DNA of 64,000 nt from Dysidea avara (GCF_963678975.1 NC_089278.1:7963479-8027478); one strand, 5' to 3'. Counted from the stretch's first letter, positions 1-12,728 are shown. Numbers and translations are program-made. Notes: generated by a model not told the origin, from the letters alone.

Positions 1-2021
1 TACAAAGAAACCATTCTGTAAAGAGCTCAGCAGCAAACAAATCACCTGTACAGAATTCAGCTACAAACAATCACCCTGTAGAGAGATCAGCTAGAAGAAG
101 TTACCATGTAGGGAGTTCATGCAACTATGGAAAGAGATAGTTCAGCTAGAAGAAATCACCTTGTAGAGTTCAGCTACAAAGAAACCACCAAGTAGAGAGT
201 TCAGCTACAAACAAATCGCCCTGTAGAGAGATCAATAGAAGAAGTTACCCTGCAGAGAGTTCAGCTACAAAGAAACCATCATGTAGAGAATTCAACTACA
301 AACAAATCGTCCTGTAGAGAGATCAATAGAAGAAGTTACCTTGCAGAGAGTTCAGCTACAAAGAAACCATCATGTAGAGAGTTCAGCTGCAAACAAATCA
401 CCTGTAGATAGTTCAGCTACAAACCAGTGACCTAGTAGAGACACCAGCTAAAAGAAGTTACCTTGTAGAGAGTTCAGCTACAAAGAAACCATTCTGTAAA
501 AAGCTCAGCTGCAATAAATCACCTGTACAGAATTCAGCTATAAACAAATCACCCTGTAGAGAGATCAGCTAGAAGAAGTTACCTTGTAGAGAGTTCAGCT
601 ACAAAGAAACCATGATTTAGAGAGTTCAACTTCAAACAAATCACCTGTAGAGAGTCCAGCTACAAACTCATCTCCCTGTAGAGAGATCAGCTAGAAATAG
701 TTACCTTGTAGAGAGTTCAGCTACAAACAAATCACCCTGTAGAAAGATCAGCTAGAAGAAGTCACCTTGTAGAAAGTTCAGTTACAAAGAAACCACCATG
801 TAGAGAGTTCAGCTACAAACTAGTAACCTTGTAGAGACATCAGCTGGAAAAGTTACCTTGTAGAGAGTTCAGCTACAAAGAAACCATCCTGTAAAGAACT
901 CAGCTACAAACAAACCACCTGTACAGAATTCAGCTACAAACAAATCAGAGATCAGCTAGAAGAAATTACCTTGTAGATAGTTCAGCTACAAACAAATCAC
1001 CCTGTAGAAAGATCAGTTAGAAGAAGTTACCTTGTAGAGAGTTCAGCTACAAAGAAACCATTTTGTAAAGAGCTCAGCTGCAAACAAATCACCTGTACAG
1101 AATTCAGCAACGAACAAATCACCCTGTAGAGAGATCAGCTAGAAGAAGTTACCTTGTAGATAGTTCAGCTACAAACAAATCTCCCTGTAGAGAGATCAGC
1201 TATAGAAGAAATTACCTTGTATAGAGTTCAGCTACAAAGAAACCACCATGTAGAGAGTTCAGCTGCAAAGAAATCACCATGTAGAAAATTCAGCCACAAA
1301 CAAATTGCCCTGTAGAAAGATCAGTTAGAAGAAGTTACCTTGTAGAGAGTTCAGCTACAAAGAAACCATTCTGTAAAGAGCTCAGCTGCAAACAAATCAC
1401 CTGTACAGAATTCAGCTACAAACAAATCACCTGTACAGAATTCAGCTACAAACAAATCATCCTGTAGAGAGATCAGCTAAAAGAAGTTACCTTGTACAGA
1501 GTTCAGCTACAAAGAAACCACCATGTAGAGAGTTCAGGTGCAAAGAAATCACCCTGTAGGAAATTCAGCCACAAACAAATTGTTCTGTAGAAAGATCAGT
1601 TAGAAGAAGTTACCTTGTAGAGAGTTCAGCTACAAAGAAACCATTCTGTAAAGAGCTCAGCTGCAAACAAATCACCTGTACAGAATTCAGCTACAAACAA
1701 ATCACCCTGTAGAGAGATCAGCTAAAAGAAGTTACCTTGTACAGAGTTCAGCTACAAAGAAACCACCATGTAGAGAGTTCAGATGCAAAGAAATCACCCT
1801 GTAGGAAATTCAGCCACAAACAAATTGCTCTGTAGAAAGATCAGTTAGAAGAAGTTACCTTGTAGAGAGTTCAGCTACAAAGAAACCATTCTGTAAAGAG
1901 CTCAGCTGCAAACAAATTATCTGTACAGAATTCAGCTACAAACAATTCACCCTGTAGAGAGAGCATCTAGAAGAAGTAACCTTATAGAGTATTCAGTTAC
2001 AAAGAAACCACCATGGAGATT
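1..2021 (+). repeat. Minisatellite array A (30-31 bp units), cut by window start
   Basis: Tandem units of about 30-31 bp fill this stretch. Three unit flavours alternate: one with CAAACAAATCACCCTGTAGA, one with AGAAGAAGTTACCTTGTAGA, and one with CAAAGAAACCACCATGTAGA, each joined by GAGTTCAGCTA or GAGATCAGCTA. The array is the central part of a composite element whose 5' part lies outside the window. It closes with a unit ending ccaccatggagatttctg, the same closing unit as at 45580-45600. No coding potential is seen. Confidence 0.95.
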
Positions 2022-2193
2022 TCTGTAATCAATATGTATTATATATATAATTTGTACATTTACTGATAAAATATTTAAAGTACATCCACTTCATCTTTTC
2101 TTCTTACTGTGGAAAAGAAAAAAAGATAGGTTAAAAGCCCCAAAGCTGGCCATAGGCCATCTTTGGGGTATGCAAATACAAAAAGAAGTGAAA
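2022..2193 (+). mobile_element. AT-rich tail of composite element copy A
   Basis: This is the spacer between the array and the terminal palindrome. It contains atttactgataaaatattt, a polypurine stretch and a small GC-richer palindrome around cccaaagctggccataggcc. The same tail recurs at 41432-41599, 52477-52627 and 56660-56875, and in reverse at 17055-17270 and 46893-47000, which links arrays and palindromes into one element. Confidence 0.75.
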
Positions 2194-2520
2194 TCTAATC
2201 CAAAACAGCCAAGCTGTAAAAAAAGTGTGCGGCCCTCAAAAAGGCTATGGTGAAAAAAGATGTGAAATCCAAGGTGGCGGCCAAGAAATGGCTGTGATGG
2301 TAGGTTAATGGTAAAAATTTTAATAATGACAATTCAGGTGAATTTTGTGCCAAGACCAAGCGGCACAAAAATTCACCTGAATTGTCGTTATTGAAATTTT
2401 TACCATTAACCTACCATCACAGCTATTTCTTGGCCACCACCTTGGATTTCACATCTTTTTTCACCATAGCCTTTTTGAGGGCCGCACGCTTTTTTTACAG
2501 CTTGGCTGTTTTGGATTAGA
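2194..2520. mobile_element. Terminal palindrome (foldback) of composite element, copy A
   Basis: This is a long inverted repeat with arms of about 155 bp around a short centre that reads aagaccaagc. The left arm starts TCTAATCCAAAACAGCCAAG and the right arm ends CTTGGCTGTTTTGGATTAGA. The arms are near-identical, so transcripts could fold into a long hairpin. Short ORFs on both strands are by-products of the palindrome. Copies occur at 16805, 41600, 46565, 52628 and 56876. Confidence 0.9.
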
Positions 2521-3257
2521 TCACCTGTACAGAATAGTACTAGTCCATATAATATATAAAACAACATTAAATATAGCAAAACACTTACGGGTGGCCAGAT
2601 ATAGAATTTTTTAAAAATCGCCAAAACTCGAATTTTAGTCTCACTGCCTCACTGACTACAGTCACAAAGGCTAGAGGCCAAACGAAGCAGTGCACAGCCA
2701 CCATTTTACGCCACAATAGCAAACTCACCAGTGGGATCATGTGCCTTTTTGGGTTCCGACTAGTGTAGGCCCTCTGCACCTTGGCTTTTCTTTTATCTTT
2801 AATCAGGCTGCTTGTCTTCTTCTTCATCCAACGAAACCATATTGAGGCATTAATTTTCTGTATCAACACTTTCTTTCAGCAACATAATATATAGATGCCA
2901 CAGAATTATTTCGGAGCTGGATTTCAGAAGCGCTTCAGTCTTGGCGATATACTAACTAGATATCTGCAAATTCGCGATTGAGATCCCGTTCGCAATAGGT
3001 TTGCGACCACGCCCATCAATTAAAGATCTAGGTGGACTAATAGTGATAGGGTACAGGGACCACACCTCTTAATAATCTAGCTGTTTACTTAACAGTAAAC
3101 AAGATGACCTCACCCATATTGGTCTAGCTAGATGCATACCTCTTAGCTGACTCGAGATATACTCTAATACAACAGTCACACTAATATAACAGTCATGTAT
3201 GATAACAATCACAAGTTACATTGTAGCTAGCTGTGCTACAGCAAAAAAACTAAGCAA
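2521..3257. other. No gene seen
   Basis: Non-repetitive AT-rich DNA with short ORFs only. Around 3160-3200 there is a weak, doubled match to the dispersed motif ACTCTAATAGAACAGTCA that borders the arrays elsewhere. Confidence 0.5.
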
Positions 3258-3565
3258 ACTAGTATTTTAGAAATTGTTAATTTAAAAATGAAGTAGCAAT
3301 ACAAGTAGTGAAACAAGGGATGAATGATGGTATTACTCAGTAGGAAAGTCCCTACTTCGGCACATTAGCTATAGCAATGGTATTACAGCATAGCTCAGTA
3401 GGAAAGTCCCTACTTTGGCACATTAGCTATTATTATTTTGTTCAATGCCAAAGTAGGGACTTTCCCACTGTGCTATGCTGTAATACCATCATTCATCTAT
3501 TGTTTCACTACTTTTATAGCATTATTGCATAGATTCCTACTTCATTTTTAAATTAAATTACTAGT
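3258..3565. repeat. Imperfect palindrome with internal duplication
   Basis: The left arm (from actagtatttt, through aaaaatgaagtag and tgatggtattac) is matched in reverse complement by the right arm (gtaataccatcattc to taaattactagt). A block of about 57 bp containing GGAAAGTCCCTACTTYGGCA is present twice in the left arm (around 3338 and 3395) and once in the right. It resembles a foldback or MITE-like insertion and has no ORF. Confidence 0.75.
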
Positions 3566-4406
3566 ATATATATGTAGTACGTCAGATGAAAGTTAAAACT
3601 GTAGAGGATATGTGGTGACTGTTCTATTAGAGTATTTTACTGACTACTCTAATAGAGTATCCTGATCTTGTATGGACTTTTTGGCGGGACGGGGGGACGT
3701 GCCCTTCTTGAAGCAATCAGCACTTTTATTACTTGTATATCATGTCTTCAAATCAGATAACACATAAATATAACCATATCTATGTATAAACATACTAACT
3801 GTTGTATCCAAATACCTCACTTATTCCCTGATCTCTAGCTAACCTATGGGACATTAGTTCAAGACTCTGACAGTCAATGCCACGGTGAGGTGCATGCTCA
3901 AATTACTCGCCAATATTCCCATTACTCTTGTGCATGTACTGCAGGGCTTGGATCACGGAAACCCATAGACGCTGCTCTGTGAACTCCCCCAATTAACTCT
4001 GGTTAACCTTCATTTAATGCATTCTGTGAACACTGTCCCACTAGGGACCTGTGAGAAGGTTTAAAGCCTGTGATACAGGGAGACAGAAACAAGTAACTAA
4101 AACATGAAGAATGCAGAAAAATAGATAGGGCTGAGTGTTATAACAACATTATGAAAGTTCGATATTGTGATACTCATTTGCCACTATCACAACACATTAG
4201 TGCCATTTAAACAAGTCACTCGTTAATGTTATGTGATACATAATTGGCTAAGAATCACTGTAAGTTATAGAGGTGTGAACATCATAACATAACCACAAAG
4301 CATGTGATACAATAATAACTGTTTATACTAGATAATAGTGGCAGTATAATATGTACCACCACATAATTATAAAGGCTTCTTTTTTTGGAATACTGTACAA
4401 TATGCA
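3566..4406. other. No gene seen; doubled TATTAGAGTA motif at 3615-3661
   Basis: At 3615-3661 the motif gactgttctattagagta is followed by its reverse complement form actctaatagagta. Otherwise this is unique-looking AT-rich DNA without convincing exons. Confidence 0.45.
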
Positions 4407-5430
4407 ATGGCGGATCCAGGATGTTTGTTTTTATCTGCTTTATCAGTTAGGCACTGGAGGGCGAACACTGGAGGTAAAGCCTGTATGAGGTACTTACCAC
4501 GAGCCAAGAAACCTAAGTGAAAATCATTGACTAAAATTTAAATACCTAGAAGGGGTTTGAAAAATCCATGACTTCGATCCGTAGGCCACCTGGATACCAG
4601 CCAAGTGCCACACTTGGTGGTCAAACCACGGATGCCAGCTAAGCAGGGGAAAGTTGTTGTTTTTATGATTGGGAAATTGGAGCAAATGCTCTCTCACTTT
4701 TGGAAAAGCCATAGTTCTTTTGATTGAAATATTAAACCTCATCAGGCCAATATATATAACTCATTGAAAATATGCATATTCACTTGAAACCAATCAAACT
4801 GTCAAATTGTCACCCATTACCTTTGTATGTACTAAGTACCTCTAAAATAATTATAGCCGGTGTTGCTGGTGTGTAAAGCATTTACAGCCTTTAGGACTAC
4901 ACAACTAGCTGCAGAGACCAAAATGGCAATAAGATACTAAGAGGTGATCATTTGCTGCTTTAATATCCAGAAGAGAATGTGCTCTCCCCATGCAGCCACC
5001 TACAACTTACGCCAATATTTGTTAATACCTTGTTTCCTGTCACCCACCCGTGTCCAGTTTTGTCACCCGCATTGGTAATTATTATTGTAATTGGCATTTA
5101 TAAATAATTATAAATATGGAAATTATTAGTAATTTGCATGCCTCCATCTATGAAGTTAGCACACAAAAATGATGAGTTTTAAAAGCAAAGCCAATTACTT
5201 TGCAGGCTGTTTGACCCTACAGATGGTTCATTTCTCTTCACTGAGGCAGCCAGCTGGCTATCTGATGCGGCTTGTTTTGATGATCTTCAAAAATTTTAAT
5301 TAATAATAATAACCGCCCGCCCGCCCGTTCTAGTTGAATGTTCTTTTGGGGACAGGAAACAAGGAATAAATAAATGTTGGCCTTAGTCTGTTTGTGCCCC
5401 TCCCCATGCCAGCTCCTGGATCCGTCCCTA
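4407..5430. mobile_element. Putative non-autonomous DNA element, GGATCCAGG termini
   Basis: The left end reads tggcggatccagg and the right end reads cctggatccgtcccta, an inverted pair. The same terminal sequence bounds a similar-sized unit at 12965-14070. No transposase is visible. The exact ends and any target duplication could not be fixed by eye. Confidence 0.4.
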
Positions 5431-6170
5431 CTATGTACAACCAGCAGTGATTAAATTATCGTGACTGAACTGATCGTGAAAAATAGAGGGCTTAAGCTTA
5501 GTAGCTACCTATAAAATGTCTGTACTGCTCAGAGCCCAGCCCTAATTATAAGCAACTTGTGTGTGTTTAAATGTATGTTGTGTGCAGGGCGTAGCTGAAG
5601 AACAGCTTTGGCTGATTCTGCCTCCCTGTTAAAATAATTGAAAAAAAAAAAAAAAAAACTTACCGCGGGTGGTAGGCAAGGGCAGTCCGTCGAACTTACC
5701 GTTAGTCACAATACGTCAGTTAGAATAATGTCACTGTTGCAAATATACAGTTAGCTACCTCGTCTTGATTTTCAGTCTTGTGTAACTCTCGACAAACAAT
5801 CTCGTGATCAAGCTCGTGACCCGCAAAGCTCGTGACCCGCAAAGGCTCGTGACCTAGCTAACTTCGTGTGGCCCGTCCATTTAGCCCCAGGCGACTATTG
5901 TTTGCGAAAAATCCATGTAAAAATGCCTTTAGATGTAGACTCGAGATTTTACTGCATCTGCATGATGGCTACAAGCTGATGTCACACAAACATGCTACTG
6001 GCAGCCGCACTCACTGACTGTGGAAAGTTGAGTATTGCATGCATGCGCCTAGTCTTGCGCGGCCGCCCCATCGCAAGTGTACTTGTGTGAATAGAATTTA
6101 ATTAGTGGGAGAGACGTGGTTTTCCGTAATTAGATTGCACCATTATCGTTAGTCATTGCGATATTCATTT
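5431..6170. other. No gene seen; poly-A run at 5641-5659
   Basis: Mostly unique DNA. An uninterrupted A tract is at 5641-5659. Direct duplications of gctcgtgacccgcaaag occur at about 5812-5845. CpG density rises around 5800-6080, but no first exon is convincing. Confidence 0.4.
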
Positions 6171-6381
6171 AAGGTTTAAGATTAGGTACTGCTCAGCTGG
6201 TTTGCCCAGGGGGTGAAAACCCCAAATGGTAGCTACAATCAAATACATACATACATACGTACATACAATTTGATAATTAGTTACAGTAGTGAAGGTTAAG
6301 TACGTAAATAAGTTTCTTGATTCTATTATATTAATTGGCAACTCATTCCAGTCTTTAACAGTTCTAGGATAAAAACTATAT

Positions 6382-7563
6382 TTATAGGTGTTGAGGGTTG
6401 CTTGTTGGCAGAATGAAATGATTGGGGTGATGTTGCCTGGTACAAAATTGAGTTCTTTGATAATGTGAGGGGATGGAGATCGGTAGTGTATTATTAATTA
6501 TTTTATAGAATAGTGTTAATCTTGATGACTGACGGCGTTGTTGTAATGTAGGTATACTAAGAGAGGACAATAACGACGTAACACTATTTCTGGAGTAATC
6601 TGATAAAATCCATCGAGCAGCTCTTCTTTGCACCTTTTCTAACTTATAAATGTCAGTGTTATAATACGGATCCTAAACTGGGGCGGCATATTCCATAATT
6701 GGTCGAACCAATGTTAAATACGCTGTTCTTTTAGTATCAGATGGGAAGTTGTTTAGGTTTCGTTTAATAAAATTTAGCACTTTGGTTGCTCTGTTACTTA
6801 CTGTTTGTATATGTGATGACCATGACATAGTGTTATCAATCGCTACACCTAAGTATGTATGGGACTTCTTTATATTGAGATTATGACCTGATAATGTATA
6901 CGTATATTGTATGGGGTTCAGAGAACGAGTACACCTCAGCACAGCACATTTATCAACATTTATTTTCATTTGCCATTTGTGAGTCCATTCATATACTTTA
7001 TATAAGTCTTCCTGTAACTGTGTAACAGTCTTGTAAATAACACAGTCATCAGCGAACAATCGAACTGAAGATGTAATGTTTTCATTTATGTCATTAAGAA
7101 ACATGAGGGGGCCTAGGACAGTACCCTGTGGTACCCCAGACTTAACAGTTGTTGCGCTAGATGATTCTCCATCAACAATTACCTCTTGATATCGTTTGGT
7201 TAGCCAGGGAGAGATCCATTGAAGAAGAGGCCCTCATATACCATAGAATTTTAATTTGTTTAATAGTCTTTTGTGAGGGACTGTATCAAAAGCCTTAGAA
7301 AAGTCTATAAACAATAAATCAGTCTGTTGCCGGCTATTCATAGATCATTGGATCTCATCTATAAAATCAACTAGTTGTGTTTGGCAGGAGTGGTTGGGCC
7401 TGAATCAAGGATTTAAAGTGTTTAGTGATGTAAGAAAGGACATTATATGGTGAAAAATAACATGTTCCATTACTTTACAAAGGACTGATGTTAGTGAGAT
7501 TGGTCTATAATTTGCAGGAGAACTTAGATTTCCCTTCTTGAAGACAGGGGTGATGTTAGCTGA
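6382..7563 (-). pseudogene. LINE ORF2 C-terminal part: broken reverse transcriptase
   Basis: This continues the endonuclease frame beyond the stop at 7564. The segment 7105-7560 holds recognisable reverse transcriptase pieces (NYRPISLTS) broken by several stops. From 7104 to 6673 the frame is open and includes VRLFADDCVIYKT, the catalytic (F/Y)ADD motif, then HTYLGVAIDNTMSW and PIMEYAAPV. After a stop at 6672 the typical C-terminal region (VQRRAARWI, LFYKIIN) follows at 6382-6633. Confidence 0.85.
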
Positions 7564-9010
7564 CTACCAATCCTGAGGGAGAGTAGCATGCTCTAAAGAT
7601 TGGGAATAGATGGTCTGCAATACAGGAGTGATTTGTGGTACACAAAGCTTAATTACTTTAGTAGGAAGATGGTCAGGTCCAGGAGCCTTGGTAGGATCCA
7701 GCCTCTCCAGTAGTAGTTGGATGCCATGGATTGAGAAATTGAAGTCTTGAATTGAAGGATGAACGGAGTGATCTAGCTGTGGTGCATTAGATAAATCCTC
7801 AGTTGTGAATACAGACTGGAATTGGTTATTTAAAACACGAGCTTTATGTTTCGCATCAGTGCAAACGTTTTCTCCATCCTTAAGTGGTGCAACTCCGGTG
7901 TTATCTTTTCTTTTTGTCTTAATATATGACCAAAATCGTTTTTTACTTGAAGAAGAATCATTAAATAAGTTGGTACAGTAGTTACGATGTGCAGTTTCTA
8001 GTAATGTGTTAACTTCATTTCTAGCTTGCTTATAGTCACACCAGTCAGTGTAGTTACCTGTTCGCTTAGCCTTGTCATACAGACGCTTTCTCAATTTCAT
8101 TTTCTGTTTGATTAGCAGATTAATCCATGGCAACTTGTCCCGGGATTTTGCAAGCTTAGATGGAATATGCTTGGAAATGGCTGTCTCAATAGCATCTTTT
8201 AGAAACTGCCAATTGTGTTCGACTGAGTTCTGCAAAGGATCTGAAGCACTAAAATGTTCTTGAAATTCTTGGAGTTCATTTTTTAAACCAGTTACGTCAC
8301 CTTTATGATATAGATATATTCTAAGAGAAGCTTTCTTGCTAACTAGGGGACGGTTGCAGTTAATCGAAAATGTTACAATCTCATGATCCGACATTCCAGG
8401 GGCAGTATGAAGTTCTTTAATTAGAGATGGTGTTGATACAAATACAAGGTCTAGTACATGATTTTGCCTATTTGGTGAACTGACAAACTGTTCTAGGTTA
8501 TGGTTATTTATAATGTCAATAAAAGCTTCATTCAAGCCATGTCCATAGGTGGGGTTGGGTAAGATGGTTCCCTGACCATCACTCCATTCAATGCTGGGAA
8601 GATTGAAGTCTCCAGCAAGGATAAAATTGCAACTTTGATTTTGTCTGGTTAATTTAACTATAGATTCATTGAGTTCGAGAATTGATTGTAGGTCAGAATG
8701 CGGTGGTCGGTAGTATGAGCAGATATAAAGAGATGGTAAGTTATGGAGGATTATCTTAGCCCAGATAAGTTCTGCAGTAGTATCTAAGTTAGGTTCTTCT
8801 GTACAAACTAAGGTATCTTTAATTCCCAAGAATACACCCCCTCCACCACCAGCTGATCTGTCTTTTCTGTATATATTGAAACTTGCTGGGAAGATTTCAG
8901 ATGATAAGTAAGAGCTGTCAAGATGTGATTCATAACCCGCTATAATATCCGGCTTGTGGTTTTGTAAAAGTTCACAAAATCTAGCTCGTCTGGATGTTGA
9001 CTGTAAACTA
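7564..9010 (-). pseudogene. LINE ORF2 N-terminal part: AP-like endonuclease and start of reverse transcriptase
   Basis: Reading leftward from about 9010, the frame is open through an endonuclease-exonuclease-phosphatase domain: QNHKPDIIAGYESHLDSS, a glycine-rich stretch before VFLGIKDT, then LAGDFNLPSIEW and SDHEIVTF, which match the conserved GDFN and SDH motifs of LINE endonucleases. It continues through a linker to PTKAPGPDHLPTKVIKLC, the entry to the reverse transcriptase, and stops at 7564 after LPQDW. The next residues in frame (SANITPVFKKGN) are the normal continuation, so the stop is a point lesion. A start codon is not defined; the 5' UTR and any ORF1 are missing. Confidence 0.88.
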
Positions 9011-9040
9011 CAACAGTTGACACTATAACTTTAATTATAG

Positions 9041-9372
9041 TGATTTATGGTTGGTGGATGACTTGTGCATATTAAGTTTAACTATGTGATTTTACTGTGA
9101 TTAGGGTTATCTAAAGGTGTTAGATTGGAATCATTAAATATTACATTATCGGTGCAGCGGGAGTGACTCATTGAGGCTTGCGCTGCACTATTTGTCCGTT
9201 TTTTATTCTATATTCATATCCAGTGGAATACTAAAAAAACTCACCATTTCTAACTACCGGCACTACTTAATGTACACTTTTTACTATGCCATCCTTACTC
9301 CTTCACGATAAGTCATTCTACTGAACAAGACTTGAGGCAAGCAAAACAGAAGCCATAGTTTGCCGCATATTA
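9041..9372. other. No gene seen
   Basis: AT-rich DNA between two LINE remnants; no exon or repeat structure recognised. Confidence 0.4.
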
Positions 9373-9675
9373 AGTTAGCCAAAACCTCCTTGGCCAAACA
9401 GATATCCACGTCACTAAATGATCTACAAGATTGTCAATCACCTAGTAGAGCTTCCTATCCCCAGTTATATTGTACATTCTACAAGATGTTTACGAGGAAA
9501 CCAGGATAAGTTCATCAAACCATCTGCTACTGTGGATGCATACAAATTTAGTTTTTATCCAAGATCAATTACCCCATGGAATAAACTACCAATCAACGAT
9601 ATTTTCCCTAAATGATTTTGATAGTATTCTTCAATCAACACTGACATATTCAATGAAAAACAGTTTTATTATTTA
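9373..9675 (+). pseudogene. LINE ORF2 C-terminal fragment
   Basis: Contains MIYKIVNHLVELPIPSYI and AYKFSFYPRSITPWNKLP, the C-terminal tail typical of the LINE reverse transcriptase proteins in this window (compare YKYSYYPRTVKDWNELP at about 32090). Everything upstream is missing, as expected for a 5'-truncated insertion. It is on the opposite strand to the neighbouring LINE at 6171-9040 and belongs to a different family. Confidence 0.75.
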
Positions 9676-9785
9676 TCTTCAATGTTGTGGAAGCTGTCAC
9701 TCAAGTTGTCATCTTTTCGAGTATTAAGTATTTGTATTTTAATTAAGTGTGTTTCTAGCTGTTGTATTGTGTATTTTGTTGTAGC

Positions 9786-9935
9786 TATATTTCTGTGTGT
9801 TGTTTCGGTGTTTATTTCTGTGTGTTGTTTCGGTGTATATATATTTCTGTATGTTGTTTTGGTGTATATTTCTGTATGTTGTTTTGGTGTATATTTCTGT
9901 ATGTTGTTTTGGTGTATATTTCTGTATGTTGTTTT
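9786..9935 (+). repeat. 25 bp tandem repeat in LINE 3' region
   Basis: About six units of tatttctgtatgttgttttg plus gtgta follow the LINE C-terminal fragment. Open frames across it on both strands are repeat translations. The sequence directly after it (9940-9985, ggctccactgaaaatcagc) resembles a LINE 3' UTR, so the repeat is probably part of the LINE 3' end. Confidence 0.8.
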
Positions 9936-9989
9936 CGGCAGGGCTCCACTGAAAATCAGCATAAGCTGAGTGGACTACCTACTTAAATA

Positions 9990-10976
9990 TTACACAATTA
10001 TATCTATATGCATGAAATCATTTCCATTAATGAGGGACATTACCAAAGTTTATGCACACAAGATCTATACAGTATGCTACAGTGTTAAACAAATGATGCT
10101 GAATGCAAATAACAAATGCCATTGACCAGCTGTGTACACTTACAGGTATCTTGTACCCAATCTGACGTGGTAGCAGAGATCACGTGACCTCATTTGAGTC
10201 AACCCTGCCACAAGAAACAACTATTGAAACACATCCCTCTGGCACTATAAACTACAATATCTAGTCATGACAGTGCACGTACAACCCATATTCAACCAGA
10301 AGCCAAGTCCAGGCCTAAACATAGATTTACTGGGTCAACAGATGATACATATTCTGAACAGTAAGTAGAGAACTACATCTCGGGGAATTATAGCTAGCCT
10401 GGCTAGACAACACTGTATAGACGTCTCAGTACAGTATAGCATATTCGGCAAGATATACTTGGCTAGGACGTCACTGTGACCTGGTGCTACAGTTGCGGTG
10501 TTGCAATTCTGTGACAGTACACAATTATTCCAAAACTCCTAGTCATTGTAAAAGTTTCTAAAATTAGCAAATGCTGATTTTTGTGGCTTGTGCACTACAC
10601 AACACAGATATTGTGCCATGTATAGAATAGAGGTTTCTGAAAACATGTACATTTACAGGACACCTGACCTTATAGCTGCAACAATCTACAAGAAATATCG
10701 GAAATCGTGTGAGAATAATAGATGTGCTTCAACTTCCGGATGCATGAATTTTTGTAACTTGACTTCAGCAATGGTTGTTAGAGGCTTTTTAATGAAACAG
10801 TGAAGGATGGATGTTTGTCAGTATGATAAACAAAGATTATCCAGTGATGTATTTTGAAGAAAAGTCAGTGACTAAGTATGCTTTAGTCGCCAAGAAGTTT
10901 TTGGCCAAATGTGAAATTCGTCCCACCAGCCACAGTTAAGCAGCTTTAGCCACAATTCTCCACAGACAATATGGAT
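9990..10976. other. No gene seen
   Basis: Unique-looking DNA. A short open frame at 10588-10803 has no recognisable domain and no clear splice context, so it is not called. Confidence 0.4.
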
Positions 10977-11214
10977 GTGACCAGATTTGCAAAAAAGGGT
11001 CTTCCACACACATCCAATTTACCAACTTTGACAATCCATAATTTTGGATTGGATAAAGCTAACAACTTGAAAGTTGGTCAGCAGTGAGCACCAACATAGT
11101 TTAATGGATGCAGAAAATTTCAGGCTTATATGTTACTTGAACACTGAGTTATGCTCTTCCAAGTTTGTAGAATTGGATGTGTGCGGAAGACTCCTTTTCG
11201 CAAATCCGGTCTAT
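10977..11214. mobile_element. MITE of the GTGACCGGATTTGC family
   Basis: The left end gtgaccagatttgcaaaaaa, with gggtcttccacacacatcc, is matched inverted at the right by ggatgtgtgcggaagactcc and ttttcgcaaatccggt. Related copies are at 45611-45852 and 52231-52476, with longer relatives at 40780-41431 and 62781-63434. Non-coding. Confidence 0.8.
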
Positions 11215-11875
11215 AGTCATTAACAACATATTTATTCAGTAGCCGATTCACATTGGTGGTTTTCGAGATGCTAATAGAATGTCCCATGTTTTATACAACC
11301 TAGGTTCCATAAAGCATCACGGCTATTACATGATGTAAGTTCAAACGTAATGGATTTCCATAAATACACGTGTTTTCGGATTTTTCTGAAACATTTATTG
11401 ACAGTACCACATGTATACTCTATAATGAGTTAATACCTTGACCTTAGGTGATTGCAGAAAGTTATTTGTCCACTTAGCATGCCAGGCTTGATTAATTGCT
11501 TTTCCCTAACTTTTTGGCAATTAGACTTTTAAGCACACTTTCCTTTTCAGATTCAGACTCAGCAAACCATCTATACTTACACCTTAATACCTGTTTTACT
11601 GGACACCATCCACATCAGTTCTCAGTACAATCTGATTGCATGGCATTTCTCACTTGCCACGCTAACTTTTGGCTTCACTTTCGATTCATATGCATCTCAC
11701 ATGTAACTTAGTGGGGGTCATGGGTATTTCCACCCTCACAATCATTATTTGATCAGGTCATGTTTTATTGTATACACTGAGTTTCAATACTTGTGCACTA
11801 TAGTGGACCATTTGTAACAAATGCAGTATGTATATTAGGGATCATGGAGGTTTGGGATTTTCTGGCCAAAAATAT
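11215..11875. other. No gene seen
   Basis: No exon, RNA gene or repeat structure recognised. Confidence 0.35.
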
Positions 11876-12295
11876 CACCCAAAAACCAGCGCAAAAGTGA
11901 CTTCAGTGCAACCCTAAATGCTTCCAGTAGGTTGTTACAAATTGAAAAAAAAACTTCAATGGAATTTTCTACTGAATGACTAACTGCCTGCCTGCCTGCC
12001 TGATGCCTTCAGACAAGTGCGTTAACTTGATAGTGGCTAAGGCTGCGGGCTTGATTTTTTCACTGTTTAACATTTTTCATCCCGAGATGTGCCTTTTGGC
12101 ATACTGCATTTGTCCTCCTTTGTGTCCCATTTCTTTTTGTTGACAGCACAAAGTTTCGATTTACAGTAAAACAATGCATGGCTTCCCATTTGTAGACGGG
12201 AATCGTCTGTATTTTCTGTGGTGACTGGATTAATTGCAGAGGTGCTTCTCCTACTGCTCTTCATTTGTAGTACTGTGTAACAGGCTGAAAGCAAA
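11876..12295 (+). repeat. Interspersed repeat with CTGA/CTGCC run, copy 1
   Basis: Shares a series of blocks with 60090-60600 and 61790-62240: aaatgcttccagtaggttg, a homonucleotide run, ctgactaactgcctgcctgc, gccttcagacaagtg, cttgattttttcactg, gtgccttttggcata and ggcttccca. A reverse-oriented fragment is at 51955-52045. No coding frame is conserved between copies, so this is a dispersed repeat rather than a gene. Confidence 0.7.
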
Positions 12296-12364
12296 GTGGA
12301 CTAGCCATTTCACTTTCGAGTCAGTCATTGATAGTTGAGGCGCACGAAAAAGTGGCAGCCTCCC

Positions 12365-12456
12365 TTGTGATATATACTAGTGAACATTTAATCCCTAGGT
12401 GACCTCCCTATGTGATATATACTAGTGAACATTTAATCCCTATAGGTGACCTCCCT
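12365..12456 (+). repeat. 46 bp direct duplication
   Basis: Two adjacent copies of a unit containing tgatatatactagtgaacat and ttaatccct..ggtgacctccct, differing by one or two bases. Confidence 0.85.
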
Positions 12457-12728
12457 TGTTTCCCTAATTTTTTTTTCTATGGTCCCTAATCGAACTTAAA
12501 ATTCCTAACTTTTCCTTATACTTGTAGTTTTTGGACTCTGCAGCCATGCAAGGCGAATGTATATGGAGAGACCAGTTACAGTATGAGTGAATTGAGACAT
12601 CTTTATTAGTTATATACAAACACTTAATCTTAATATGGGATTAATATACGCAAAACAATGGTTGAGGAATTTTATGCTATAATATTATTTTTTGTGTGTT
12701 TCTCCAATTAGTTCTTTAGGGTAACAAG

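Larger units (their letters stand above)
6171..9040 (-). mobile_element. Degenerate APE-type LINE, copy 1
   Basis: A non-LTR retrotransposon read on the minus strand, running from an endonuclease at the right to a 3' tail at the left with a catacatacata microsatellite (6240-6265). The 3' segment is shared with the truncated copy at 31878-32438, which shows it is one family. The reverse transcriptase half carries stops and frameshifts, so the copy is dead. The clade is CR1/L2/Jockey-like from the domain layout; a phylogeny would be needed to place it. Confidence 0.9.
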
